A DNA stretch of 53,986 nt from Phormidesmis priestleyi BC1401 (lineage in GTDB: Bacteria; Cyanobacteriota; Cyanobacteriia; Leptolyngbyales; Leptolyngbyaceae): positions 1 to 53,986 of the forward strand of contig NZ_LXYR01000035.1 in assembly GCF_001650195.1 (NCBI RefSeq), given 5' to 3'. The position numbers and the translations under genes are program-made. How positions within the stretch are numbered: position 1 is the first letter of the stretch; each line of letters opens with the position of its first letter. Below are positions 7,242-15,658 of this stretch, one piece after another. Under the pieces are notes generated by a model. It was not told the DNA's origin and searched no databases. It worked only from the letters and a program-made list of their open reading frames with translations.

Positions 7242-8930
7242 CTATTTTCGAGCCGGGGTCACTTTGGGTTGAACGGGTGGAGCAGGTTGACCAAAACGAT
7301 TGGTGATCGCCAACCCTATCAGCCCAGACAACACAAACACCAAAAAGCTGATTAACGCCAACGTCAAATAGACCTCAAGCGGGTTGGCAACCCACTTCGA
7401 TTGAGTGCCGTCTTGAGTTGGCAAGGTGATTTCCTTTAGACGATTCAAGTTATGGCGAGTGACACTCTCACCCATTTCGTCGTCTAGCAGCGATCGCAGA
7501 CTGATTGCGGCTGTGAGGGCATCGTAAGCGGTCGTAACTTCTTCCTGACAGAGCGCTAAGGTGCCGAGTTGATGCAGCCCCCAAGCTTCACTGGCAGAAT
7601 CTTCTAACGCCCAAGCTGCTTGCAACCCCCAATTTAGCACCCGTTGCCAGGTTCCCCACTGTTTGCTGAGTGCCAGTGCGCTTTCTAGCGATCGCACGAG
7701 TTGCAGAGTCTCTGTCCATCGACCCTGACTGATTGCCCACTGAATCGTGTGAACTAGGGTTGCCCGTTCTGATAACAAGATATCGGGCGATCGCGGATGG
7801 CTTTGCGCCCAAGGCAGTAGGTGAGTTAACACTTTTTCCATCCACGGAGCCGAGTTTGAGGCTTTTTGCAGAACGTCAACTAGGCTAGACGCTAAACAGT
7901 AGTGGTGCCCCTCGATCTGAAGCAGATGACGGTGCATCAGAGCTTGCAGACTCGGTAAAGGGTTGGGCGGACCTGTAATTACCGCAATTTGTTCGGGTAG
8001 TAAACCGACTCTCCCCATTGCTACCAAGACTGCCATGATCCAGCGCTGGGGTTTGGGCAGTGAGGCAAGAATGAGCCGCGTCAGCGATGATTCGAGATCG
8101 TCAGCTTGAAGTTGGCTTAACACCGTCTCTAGAGAAATCTTGTCTTCTCGTGCCAGCGCTGCCACTTGCAAAAGCCGCTGCGGATGCCCTTGCAAAAGTC
8201 TCCAGAGCACCTCGATCGTCTTGGCTTGAGGAGGCAGGGAAGTTTCACCAACATTTTGTGAGGCAAATCGTCTTAGCTCTTGTCCGATTAAAGTCACACT
8301 GTCTAACAGCGATAAGCCATCTAGCCTAATCGATCGCTGATCTTTCCAACAGCGACGATCGCGAGAAGCAATTAAGAAGGTACTGTTGGGCAACGCGGCA
8401 ATGAGTTGTTGAAGTTCACTCGCCGTTAACCCGTCGTCGTCTAGCAAGATCAGCACCTGCCGCTCTTGAAGCGCTTGCTGAACGTCACTTGATGACAGTT
8501 TGATGAGCGGACAACTGAGATAAAACGCGTCAAATAGAGTTTGGAGCCGATCGCCCGCTGACCCGATCGAACTCAAGTCAAATATGCCGTCAGGATGGGA
8601 CGATGTAAGCTTAGGATGATGTGCCAAGTAGCGCAGCAACACTGATTTGCCGATTCCAGCTTGACCGTAGATCTCAACGGTTTGCTTGGCTTGCAGGGCG
8701 ACGACTGCCGACTCGATCTCGGTTTGCCGACCGATCAGACCTGAGAAAGCGCGGGGAATTTGGACGATCGGAACCAGTTTTGACTCTATCACCGGAATCT
8801 GATCAAAATCGCCGAGCAAGGCTCCATGCGCTGAACCTAAAGATAGAGTCGCGTTGCCAATCGCTAACTGCCCGATCGTCTCGCTCTGAAGGGATGTCTC
8901 AAGTTGATTAGAAAGAGTCGGCTGAGACAT
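7242..8930 (-). CDS. STAND/NB-ARC-type ATPase with C-terminal membrane anchor
   Basis: 562 residues. The N-terminal ~60 residues hold a Gly-rich segment, IGQLAIGNATLSLGSAHGAL. The NTPase core follows, with Walker A GQAGIGKS (89-96), Walker B VLILLDDDG and a FLIASRDRR sensor-like strand. Next come winged-helix-like and helical TPR-like repeats (~260-500). Near the C-terminus one hydrophobic segment (~520-545, LALISFLVFVLSGLIGLAI) is followed by a Pro-rich tail. STAND ATPases are ligand-triggered switches used in regulation and in antiphage defence. No recognisable effector domain is fused, so the membrane anchor or a partner protein must pass on the signal. The gene stands alone between the acidic-protein gene and nrdR. 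Confidence 0.8.
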   Translation of the reverse strand: MSQPTLSNQLETSLQSETIGQLAIGNATLSLGSAHGALLGDFDQIPVIESKLVPIVQIPRAFSGLIGRQTEIESAVVALQAKQTVEIYGQAGIGKSVLLRYLAHHPKLTSSHPDGIFDLSSIGSAGDRLQTLFDAFYLSCPLIKLSSSDVQQALQERQVLILLDDDGLTASELQQLIAALPNSTFLIASRDRRCWKDQRSIRLDGLSLLDSVTLIGQELRRFASQNVGETSLPPQAKTIEVLWRLLQGHPQRLLQVAALAREDKISLETVLSQLQADDLESSLTRLILASLPKPQRWIMAVLVAMGRVGLLPEQIAVITGPPNPLPSLQALMHRHLLQIEGHHYCLASSLVDVLQKASNSAPWMEKVLTHLLPWAQSHPRSPDILLSERATLVHTIQWAISQGRWTETLQLVRSLESALALSKQWGTWQRVLNWGLQAAWALEDSASEAWGLHQLGTLALCQEEVTTAYDALTAAISLRSLLDDEMGESVTRHNLNRLKEITLPTQDGTQSKWVANPLEVYLTLALISFLVFVLSGLIGLAITNRFGQPAPPVQPKVTPARK

Positions 8931-9011
8931 AGATTATGACTGCACAAAAATCTAGCCGCAACACGGCTTCCTTAGAATAGCAACAGAGCTTGTGCAGAAA
9001 CAGGGTATTGA

Positions 9012-9515
9012 TTAGCGATTGAGAACATTTATTTCTGACAGATCTTCAGAGCTAGGTGGCTCGACGCGATCGTAGAGTTGGTCGATCGCGTCTACAAAAT
9101 CTTGAATGCCGTCAAACTGGCAATAAATCGAGGCATAGCGAATATAGGCAACTTCGTTGAGCGATCGCAGGTGATGCAGCACCAGTTCAATAATCTCGGC
9201 GCTGGTGACTTCGCGCCCGACTCGCTGCTGAAGGTCAGACTCGATTTCTTCGGCTAACCGTTCGACGCGCGATTCCATGACGGTGGTTTTTTCACACGCT
9301 CTCACCAGTTCTCGCAGGAGCTTTGAGCGATCGAATGATTCGCGTTCTCCACTGCGTTTTAGCACCACGATCGGCACAAATTCGATGCGTTCATAAGTCG
9401 TAAATCGGTGAGTGCATCTTAAACACTCACGCCGCCGCCGCACGCTTTGACCCAATTCTGCCGATCGCGACTCAAGCACGCGATTATCTGGGTGATGACA
9501 AGAAGGACATCGCAT
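9012..9515 (-). CDS. nrdR: Transcriptional repressor NrdR
   Basis: 167 residues. A zinc ribbon is formed by CPSC at the N-terminus and CLRC at about residues 31-34, followed by [20 protein letters not shown], the signature of NrdR. An ATP-cone domain fills residues ~48-138 ([20 protein letters not shown]). NrdR senses dATP/ATP and represses ribonucleotide reductase genes. No nrd gene is in the window. The length is normal for the family, and the assignment rests on the two domains in the right order. Confidence 0.95.
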   Translation of the reverse strand: MRCPSCHHPDNRVLESRSAELGQSVRRRRECLRCTHRFTTYERIEFVPIVVLKRSGERESFDRSKLLRELVRACEKTTVMESRVERLAEEIESDLQQRVGREVTSAEIIELVLHHLRSLNEVAYIRYASIYCQFDGIQDFVDAIDQLYDRVEPPSSEDLSEINVLNR

Positions 9516-9726
9516 AGAATACAGAACACTGAGAGAACAAGTCTGACAGAGGCGATCCTCATAATCAGACGTTTCAAATTAAAATCAAGTCACGAGCCAG
9601 CCTAACACTGGTCTCTAGCTCCTAACCTTCTCATGATACCCCTAGCGTAAGAAGTGGAAATATTTTTTTGTTTCCACTATTCCCAGCGTCAAATTCTATA
9701 AATACCTCCGCTGCTAGCGTTTACTT

Positions 9727-10428
9727 ATGCCTTTACCAACTGTGATTTTGCCCGGATATCTTGCAGGCGCGATCGACTATCGAGATCTTCAGCAAATTTT
9801 GACTGAGGCGGGCTATCCGACCGCGATCGTGCCTTTGCTCAAACGAGATTGGCTGCCCACGCTAGGCGGACGATCGGTGCTGCCGATTTTAGAGCGACTT
9901 CACCAAACGGTTGAGCAGGTGAAGCAAGACCATAACGCGTCGGAAATCAACTTGATTGGGCACTCAGCAGGCGGCTGGATCGCTCGAATTTATCTGGGTG
10001 AATATCCCTATGATGTACACGGAGTTTTGCCGAACCGTACCTATGCCTGGAAAGCTCACTCTGTCGTCTCTAACCTGCTCACGTTGGGAACTCCTCACAC
10101 CAGCTTTGAGCGCTGGACTCGCACGAATCTAAATTTTGTCAATCTCACTTATCCCGGTGCGTTCTATTCAGATGTCAACTACGTCTGCGTGGCGGGTAAG
10201 GCGATTTATGGAGAGCGTCGTCCGGGTAGATGGTTGGCGCATAGCAGCTATCAGTTAACCTGCGGCAAAGGAAATGAGTGGGGAGACGGAATTTGTCCGA
10301 TCGAGTCTGCTCACCTAGACGGGGCAGAAAATTTAACGCTCGATCAGGTTAGACACTCGCCTCGATCGGGCGGCGTTTGGTATGGCTCGGCAGACGTGGT
10401 GCCGCAGTGGATGAATTATTTGGCATAA
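9727..10428 (+). CDS. Lipase-like alpha/beta hydrolase
   Basis: 233 residues. An oxyanion-type VILPGYLAG opening is followed by the nucleophile elbow LIGHSAGGW with Ser80. TLGTPHTSFERWTRTN is typical of PGAP1/triacylglycerol lipase-like hydrolases. GDGICPIESAHLDGAENLTL near the C-terminus resembles the catalytic aspartate region, and RHSPRSGGVWYG probably supplies the histidine. There is no signal peptide, so it is likely cytosolic or membrane-peripheral. The likely role is hydrolysis of a lipid or ester; the substrate is unknown. Divergent from nrdR with 211 bases between. Confidence 0.8.
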   Translation: MPLPTVILPGYLAGAIDYRDLQQILTEAGYPTAIVPLLKRDWLPTLGGRSVLPILERLHQTVEQVKQDHNASEINLIGHSAGGWIARIYLGEYPYDVHGVLPNRTYAWKAHSVVSNLLTLGTPHTSFERWTRTNLNFVNLTYPGAFYSDVNYVCVAGKAIYGERRPGRWLAHSSYQLTCGKGNEWGDGICPIESAHLDGAENLTLDQVRHSPRSGGVWYGSADVVPQWMNYLA

Positions 10429-10548
10429 CGATCGCGATCTCTGCGTTTAGAGAGAGTGAACCGAGTATAAAGTTTTGTACCTTGTGGAGATAAGCCAGAG
10501 TGATCTAAATCAAAGTCCACACAGCCAAGCAAAACGAGTCTAGCGCTC

Positions 10549-11199
10549 ATGAAAGACGTTTCCTTCCCCTTCATTTTTAGACGGCTATCGACCATTTTGG
10601 CAGTGGCAACGCTGACGTTGACCCTGATTGCCGCCAGTAGCGGAGTTCTTTTGGCGTTTTACTATGAGCCGTCGGCTGGCGGAGCCTATCGGTCTCTCAA
10701 ATCTATCGACACAGACATTCCCTATGGTTGGCTTGTCCACACGATGCACAGTCTGTCGGGCAATTGGGTAATTGGGGTGGCGTTGATTCAAATCGTCGTG
10801 ATGTTCTTGGGTGAGCGATTTCGTCCTAGTTGGCTAACCGCTTGGATTAGCGGCATTTTCTTCACTCTATCGGCGATCGGGCTTGCGTGGACCGCGATGC
10901 TTTTAGGGTGGGATCAGCTTGGGTTTTGGCGACTTAAAATTGAATTAGGCACGATCGAAGCGATTCCCCTGATTGGGACGCAGCTAAGAGATATTCTTAC
11001 CGGGGGCGGCGCAGTAGGAACCGTCACGGTCGAGCACCTTTACACGCTTCACAGCTATGTAGTTTCGATCGCTGCTGTCGGGTTAGCCGTGATTCATCTC
11101 GGCAGTCTGCTTGTTCAAGAACGAGAGGTTCAGGTAGAGGCATTGTCGGCGATCGTTCAAGAAGAAACCGAGATTCAGGCATCGGTAGAAGCCAATTAA
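10549..11199 (+). CDS. Divergent cytochrome b (b6-like N-terminal domain)
   Basis: 216 residues with four membrane helices (~15-38, ~70-90, ~97-122, ~168-190). The fold resembles cytochrome b6: WLVHTMHSLSGNW in helix B and HLYTLHSYVVSIAAVGLAVI followed by H in helix D. Aligned to b6, His67 and His168 correspond to one haem pair. The partner of His183 is Gln81 where b6 has His, so the second haem pair looks incomplete. It has no adjacent petD or Rieske gene. It probably carries at least one haem in the thylakoid or plasma membrane. The electron partner is unknown. Confidence 0.75.
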   Translation: MKDVSFPFIFRRLSTILAVATLTLTLIAASSGVLLAFYYEPSAGGAYRSLKSIDTDIPYGWLVHTMHSLSGNWVIGVALIQIVVMFLGERFRPSWLTAWISGIFFTLSAIGLAWTAMLLGWDQLGFWRLKIELGTIEAIPLIGTQLRDILTGGGAVGTVTVEHLYTLHSYVVSIAAVGLAVIHLGSLLVQEREVQVEALSAIVQEETEIQASVEAN

Positions 11200-11240
11200 C
11201 GGTGAAATGCCCCATTGTTTCATTAGCACCATCCGAGAAC

Positions 11241-11388
11241 CCCCGTAGAGACGTTTCGGTGAAACGTCTTAGGTCGTGAGGTAAAACAGATCAATCATTC
11301 GTGCATTGACGATCGCAAAGTCACGATCGGCGTTTTAGCGGAACGTCTGGAATCACGAGAGGCGTTCCGCCGAAACGTCTCCACGGGG
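11241..11388. repeat. ~150-bp inverted-repeat element (GAGACGTTTC family)
   Basis: Two near-matching ends in opposite orientation: ccccgtagagacgtttcggt at the left, and at the right a segment whose complement begins ccccgtggagacgtttcggc. Each end also contains its own short fold-back (gagacgtttc/gaaacgtctt). This looks like a small non-autonomous, MITE-like element or a double hairpin. It fills the gap (11200-11531) between the cytochrome b and ClC genes. A single related hairpin lies at 22051-22073. Confidence 0.65.
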
Positions 11389-11531
11389 CTGTTGGGTTGA
11401 AATTAGGGGCGGGCTGCAGATATGGCATCACCCCAATGTGGATCAACGGCGAACGAACGATCGTCATTCACCTAAGGTAAGGTCTGAGCAGATAATGAGG
11501 ATTGCTCCCCGCCCTGCCGTCTTTCACTGAT

Positions 11532-14159
11532 ATGTGTCAAAGTGCCCTGCTTAAGCGTTTACCTCGACTCCTTCAACCTAATCAACTTGCCATCTTTGAG
11601 GCGTGTCTGATTGGGTTAGTCTCAGGGTTAGCCGCCGTCTCTCTCAAACAAGGAACCGGAGCGATCGGAGAGTGGCGATTACACCTCGCTCATCAATATC
11701 CCGTTTGGCTCGTCTTGCCTGCTGTGGGGTCAGTAGGAGGATTTCTCTGTGGGTTATTGATTGAACGAGCTGCCCCCGAAGCGACCGGAAGCGGTATCCC
11801 TCAGGTCAAAGCCGCGTTAGGGCACGTCTCGATCGCCCTGAATGCACGAGTGGCGATCGTTAAACTTCTCAGCACACTGCTCTCTCTCGGATCGGGCTTA
11901 ACGTTAGGACGGCAAGGACCCACCGTGCAGATCGGAGCCGCGATCGCTGCCCAACTCAGCGATTGGGTGCCCACTTCACCCGATCATCGACGACAACTGA
12001 TCGCCGCCGGAGCCGCCGCCGGACTCGCGGCTGGATTTAATGCCCCGATCGCTGGAGTTCTCCTAGTGGTTGAAGAACTGCTGCAAGACGTATCGGGGCT
12101 GACTTTGGGAACCGCTATTCTCGCCTCGTTTGTCGGCGCGGTCGTGTCTCGGCTGCTCGGCGGCGGCGGACTCAACGTCAACATGACCGGGCTACACACC
12201 AGCTTCTCGATCGCCGAACTGCCTCTGTTTATCGGGTTGGGGATTCTAGCAGGACTGCTAGGCAGTTTGTTTAATCGTGGAATCTTATTAAGTCTGCAAT
12301 TTAATCGTCGCGTTCTAAAAGTGGGTCTGCCGTGGCGAATCGGGTTTGCAGGATTGATCTCTGGGCTAGCAGTCGCCTTCTTGCCAGCCGTGTTGCGCGA
12401 CACGTCGGGTCTGCAAGGAGTCTGGATTACGAGTGAGCTAGGGTGGAAAATCACCGCCGCAATCTTTGTCACCAATTTTTTGCTGACGATGATCGCATTT
12501 GGGTCAGGCGCGCCTGGAGGATTGTTTGCACCTTCTCTGATTTTGGGGTCTGCCCTGGGCTATCTTGTCAGCACCGCCGCTCAAAACATCCAGGGAATGG
12601 GCATTCCGCTGGGCGTTGAGTTTGGGGAAGGACTGGTCACTACCTTAGCCCTGACGGGAATGGGAGCCTTTTTTAGCGCTGTGACCAGAGGTCCAATTAC
12701 CGCGATCGTCATTGTCTTTGAAATGACAACCAATTTTAATCTCGTGTTGCCCTTGATGATCGGGTCTGTCACGGCTTATCTGGTCGCTGAAACAACCTAC
12801 AACGGCTCAATCTATAAACATCTGCTGGCATCAAACGGCATTCATCTCAAGCCCGAAACGGCGATCGACACTCGTCTTTCTGGGCTGACTGCCGCCGATA
12901 TTATGCAGCGTCGCGTCAAAACCGTTTCGAGTCAGATGACTTTAGATGAAGCGATGCAGGCATTTGCACGATCGCACCATCGCGGCTTTCCGGTAGTCGA
13001 TAGTGGTAAGTTAGTCGGCATCATCACCCAAGCTGATTTGACGAGAATTACCGATCGCCAGTTAGCGGGGGATCAGTTCCTTAATTTGATCATGACTCCC
13101 AATCCGGTCACGGTGAGTCCGACTGATCCCCTCACTCAGGTTCTCTATCTGCTGAATCGTTTTAAAGTGAGTCGATTGCCCGTGCTCGATCGCCGCAAAC
13201 TGTTAGGCATTATTACCCGCGCCGATATTATTCGTGCTGAAGCAGACAAACTGAGTGGCGATAAACAAGCCGGATTAAAGATAGAGCCGTCTTATGTGGT
13301 GTATCAAACTCGTGCCCCTTCGATCGGACAAGGACGGTTGCTCGTCCCGATCGCTAACCCTCAAACGGCTGAGTCTCTCTTGCAGATGGCAGCCGCGATC
13401 GCCCGTGAGCGCAACTATGAGTTGGAATGCTTGCAGGTGATTCTGATCTCTCGGCACCAGTCGCCTGCTGAGACGGCGGTTTCTACTACGATCAGCCGTC
13501 GTTTGTTAAAACGTGCTGCCCGACTTGGCGAAGAGTGGCAAATTCCGGTGCATACGCAAGTGCGGGTCACTCACGATATCGCTTACGCTATTTTAGAGGC
13601 GATTAAAGACCGTCACATTGATCTGCTGCTGATGGGCTGGAAGGGCAACACGTCAACCCCAGAGCGAGTATTTGGCAGCGTCGTGGATACCCTTATTCGG
13701 CAAGCAAGCTGTGAGATTGTGCTGGTTAAAACCCCACCGTCTGCATCTCATGACGCTCCGCCGACGCTCGATCGCTGGCTGATTCCCACCGCAGGCGGAC
13801 CTAACTCTCGCCAAGCCATTCAGCTTTTGCCTGCATTTGCTCGTCTGACTCAACAGCCCCAGGTCTTTCTGTGTCAGGTTCATCAGGCAGAGCAGTTGCC
13901 GTCTGATTTAGAAGCTTTAAAGGATGCGATGGTGTTTTTAAGCAATCGCCTGCGGTGTCCGGTGGTGCTTCGATCGGTCTGTGCCAATTCGGTCTCTGAG
14001 GCAGTCGTGGATCTGGCGCAGAAAGATCAGTGCGATGTGATTGTGCTGGGTGCGACGCGAGAAGGATTGTTACAACAAGTCATTAACGGCAACATTCCTG
14101 AAGAGATTGCGCGGCAGTGTGCCTGTACAGTAATTTTAGTGCGCGGCGCGATCGAGTAG
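11532..14159 (+). CDS. ClC-family chloride channel with CBS pair and two USP domains
   Basis: 875 residues from ATG 11532; an in-frame TTG at 11502 preceded by GAGG is an alternative start. Residues ~20-440 are the ClC membrane domain, with GSGIPQVK, GRQGPTVQ and GAPGGLFAPSL, the three selectivity motifs. Two CBS domains follow (~455-570, ADIMQRRVKTVSSQMTLDEA and LIMTPNPVTVSPTDP), then two universal-stress-protein-like domains (~595-735 and ~740-875). In ClC antiporters the second motif is GREGP, whose glutamate gates protons. Here it is Gln (codon CAA at 11913), which suggests a channel-like or uncoupled protein. CBS and USP domains probably sense adenine nucleotides. Confidence 0.9.
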   Translation: MCQSALLKRLPRLLQPNQLAIFEACLIGLVSGLAAVSLKQGTGAIGEWRLHLAHQYPVWLVLPAVGSVGGFLCGLLIERAAPEATGSGIPQVKAALGHVSIALNARVAIVKLLSTLLSLGSGLTLGRQGPTVQIGAAIAAQLSDWVPTSPDHRRQLIAAGAAAGLAAGFNAPIAGVLLVVEELLQDVSGLTLGTAILASFVGAVVSRLLGGGGLNVNMTGLHTSFSIAELPLFIGLGILAGLLGSLFNRGILLSLQFNRRVLKVGLPWRIGFAGLISGLAVAFLPAVLRDTSGLQGVWITSELGWKITAAIFVTNFLLTMIAFGSGAPGGLFAPSLILGSALGYLVSTAAQNIQGMGIPLGVEFGEGLVTTLALTGMGAFFSAVTRGPITAIVIVFEMTTNFNLVLPLMIGSVTAYLVAETTYNGSIYKHLLASNGIHLKPETAIDTRLSGLTAADIMQRRVKTVSSQMTLDEAMQAFARSHHRGFPVVDSGKLVGIITQADLTRITDRQLAGDQFLNLIMTPNPVTVSPTDPLTQVLYLLNRFKVSRLPVLDRRKLLGIITRADIIRAEADKLSGDKQAGLKIEPSYVVYQTRAPSIGQGRLLVPIANPQTAESLLQMAAAIARERNYELECLQVILISRHQSPAETAVSTTISRRLLKRAARLGEEWQIPVHTQVRVTHDIAYAILEAIKDRHIDLLLMGWKGNTSTPERVFGSVVDTLIRQASCEIVLVKTPPSASHDAPPTLDRWLIPTAGGPNSRQAIQLLPAFARLTQQPQVFLCQVHQAEQLPSDLEALKDAMVFLSNRLRCPVVLRSVCANSVSEAVVDLAQKDQCDVIVLGATREGLLQQVINGNIPEEIARQCACTVILVRGAIE

Positions 14160-14274
14160 ATGGTTTGCTGCGATACATTTTAGAGCGGAGCGATCGCGTT
14201 AAGTAGAATTATTCGCCCTTTTTGTTCGCCCTCACACACTGTATCCTGCAAGTTTGTGTTTATAGAGATCACCA

Positions 14275-15534
14275 ATGAGACTAAATGGTTTGACGATGAC
14301 TGCGATGAATAACCCAACGCTAAAACGCTGGGGATGGGTCACTGCTTTAGGATTGCTTTTAGGATCGTGTAGCCCCAGTGCAAAGGCACCGGATTCAGCC
14401 CCTCAAAGTCCAGCAACCGGGGCTGCAAAAGACTTTACGGTTGGCATGGTGTTGGTCGGTCCTAAACAAGATGGCGGCTGGAACCAGGCACAGTTTGAAG
14501 GAATTCAGGCGGCTCTCAAGACCATTCCAGGGACGAAACTGGAGTATGTTGATAAAGTGAATGTTGCCGATCGTCCGAATGTCAAAGGCTCTCAGGTTGC
14601 AGATGATTTGATCAACAAAGGTGCCAAGTTTGTGATCTTTAACTCTGATGACTTTAAAGACGATGCGCTTGCCACGGCGAAAAAACACCCTGATGTGACG
14701 GTGATTCACGCCTCTGGTGACTACGCCTGGAAAGAGGGCAAAAACTTCAAAAATCAGCCAAACCTGGGCAACATCATGGGGCGCATGGAGTATGGCAAGA
14801 TGATTGCGGGCTGTGCGGCGGCGTTGGGCACTGAAACTGGGAAAATCGGCTATCTCGGACCGTTGATTAATGATGAAACGCGCCGCTATGCGTCATCTGC
14901 CTATGTAGGTGCAAAATATTGTTGGGAAAACTACCGCAAAAAACCAGCCCAAGACCTCACCTTTAAAGTCACCTGGATTGGATTTTGGTTCAACATTCCC
15001 GGTAAGACGTTAGACCCGACCAAAGTGGCAGATGACTACTACAACGGGGGCTATGATGTGGTGATGTCAGGCATCGATACGCCCGAAGTAGCAGTGCAGG
15101 GCAAGAAGGCGGCGGAAGCGGGAAAAAAAGTGAAATTTGTTCACTACGATCTAGCAACTGGCTGCAACTTAGCGCCTGATATTTGTCTGGGAGTGCCCTA
15201 TTACAATTGGTCGTTTCCCTACGCCAACTCGATTAAGAAAGCGATCGACAGCAAATATGTCAGTGAGTTTACCTGGCTTCCTCCCGATTGGAAAAATATC
15301 AACAATCCCGAAACATCGATGGTTGGCTTTAACGAAGGAGCCGCGCTAGGCGACAACAAAAAGTTTTTGGATGAGTTTATCAAAGGCTTGGGAGATGGCA
15401 GCATTAACCCCTTCAAAGGTCCTTTAAACTTTCAGGACGGAACGCCTTTCTTAAAAGAGGGGGAAGTCGCCACCGATCAGCAAATCTGGTATCTACCGCA
15501 ATTGCTAGCAGGAATGGAAGGATCGAGTAAGTAG
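14275..15534 (+). CDS. BMP-family nucleoside-binding lipoprotein of ABC importer
   Basis: 419 residues. A signal peptide ending in the lipobox LLLGSC shows export and lipid anchoring; in-frame ATGs at 14296 and 14305 would give a more normal signal peptide length. The mature protein has the BMP (PnrA-like) fold: FTVGMVLVGPKQDGGWNQAQ, IGYLGPLINDETRRYASSAY and VMSGIDTPEVAVQGKKAAE. Homologues bind purine nucleosides in the periplasm. The ATPase and two permeases follow directly (15659-19227), forming a full importer. A 15-bp inverted repeat after the gene may raise its mRNA above that of the membrane genes. Confidence 0.88.
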   Translation: MRLNGLTMTAMNNPTLKRWGWVTALGLLLGSCSPSAKAPDSAPQSPATGAAKDFTVGMVLVGPKQDGGWNQAQFEGIQAALKTIPGTKLEYVDKVNVADRPNVKGSQVADDLINKGAKFVIFNSDDFKDDALATAKKHPDVTVIHASGDYAWKEGKNFKNQPNLGNIMGRMEYGKMIAGCAAALGTETGKIGYLGPLINDETRRYASSAYVGAKYCWENYRKKPAQDLTFKVTWIGFWFNIPGKTLDPTKVADDYYNGGYDVVMSGIDTPEVAVQGKKAAEAGKKVKFVHYDLATGCNLAPDICLGVPYYNWSFPYANSIKKAIDSKYVSEFTWLPPDWKNINNPETSMVGFNEGAALGDNKKFLDEFIKGLGDGSINPFKGPLNFQDGTPFLKEGEVATDQQIWYLPQLLAGMEGSSK

Positions 15535-15551
15535 TGGTTTGACGAATGAGT

Positions 15552-15614
15552 TTTGAGTTCTCAGTTAACGCAAACATTGCACAGTGGAATCCTCTATAAA
15601 ACTGAGAACTCAAA
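15552..15614 (+). promoter_or_regulatory. Intercistronic hairpin in the nucleoside importer operon
   Basis: Perfect 15-base arms TTTGAGTTCTCAGTT (15552-15566) and AACTGAGAACTCAAA (15600-15614) enclose a 33-base loop between the binding-protein and ATPase genes. There is no U-run, so it is not a classic terminator. Stem-loops here commonly stabilise the upstream message or attenuate the downstream one, so that the binding protein is made in excess. The function is inferred from position. Confidence 0.6.
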
Positions 15615-15658
15615 CTTTCTGAAACACTCAATCAGTTGACTCTAAATTTCTTTAGTAC

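Noticed and set aside
11984-12475. 163-codon minus-strand ORF inside the ClC gene
   Set aside because: Shadow of the well-supported ClC membrane domain, with Pro/Arg/Ser-rich composition typical of antisense frames in GC-rich genes.
14160-14274. Riboswitch upstream of the nucleoside-binding protein gene
   Set aside because: No conserved purine or other riboswitch core was recognisable in this 115-base leader.
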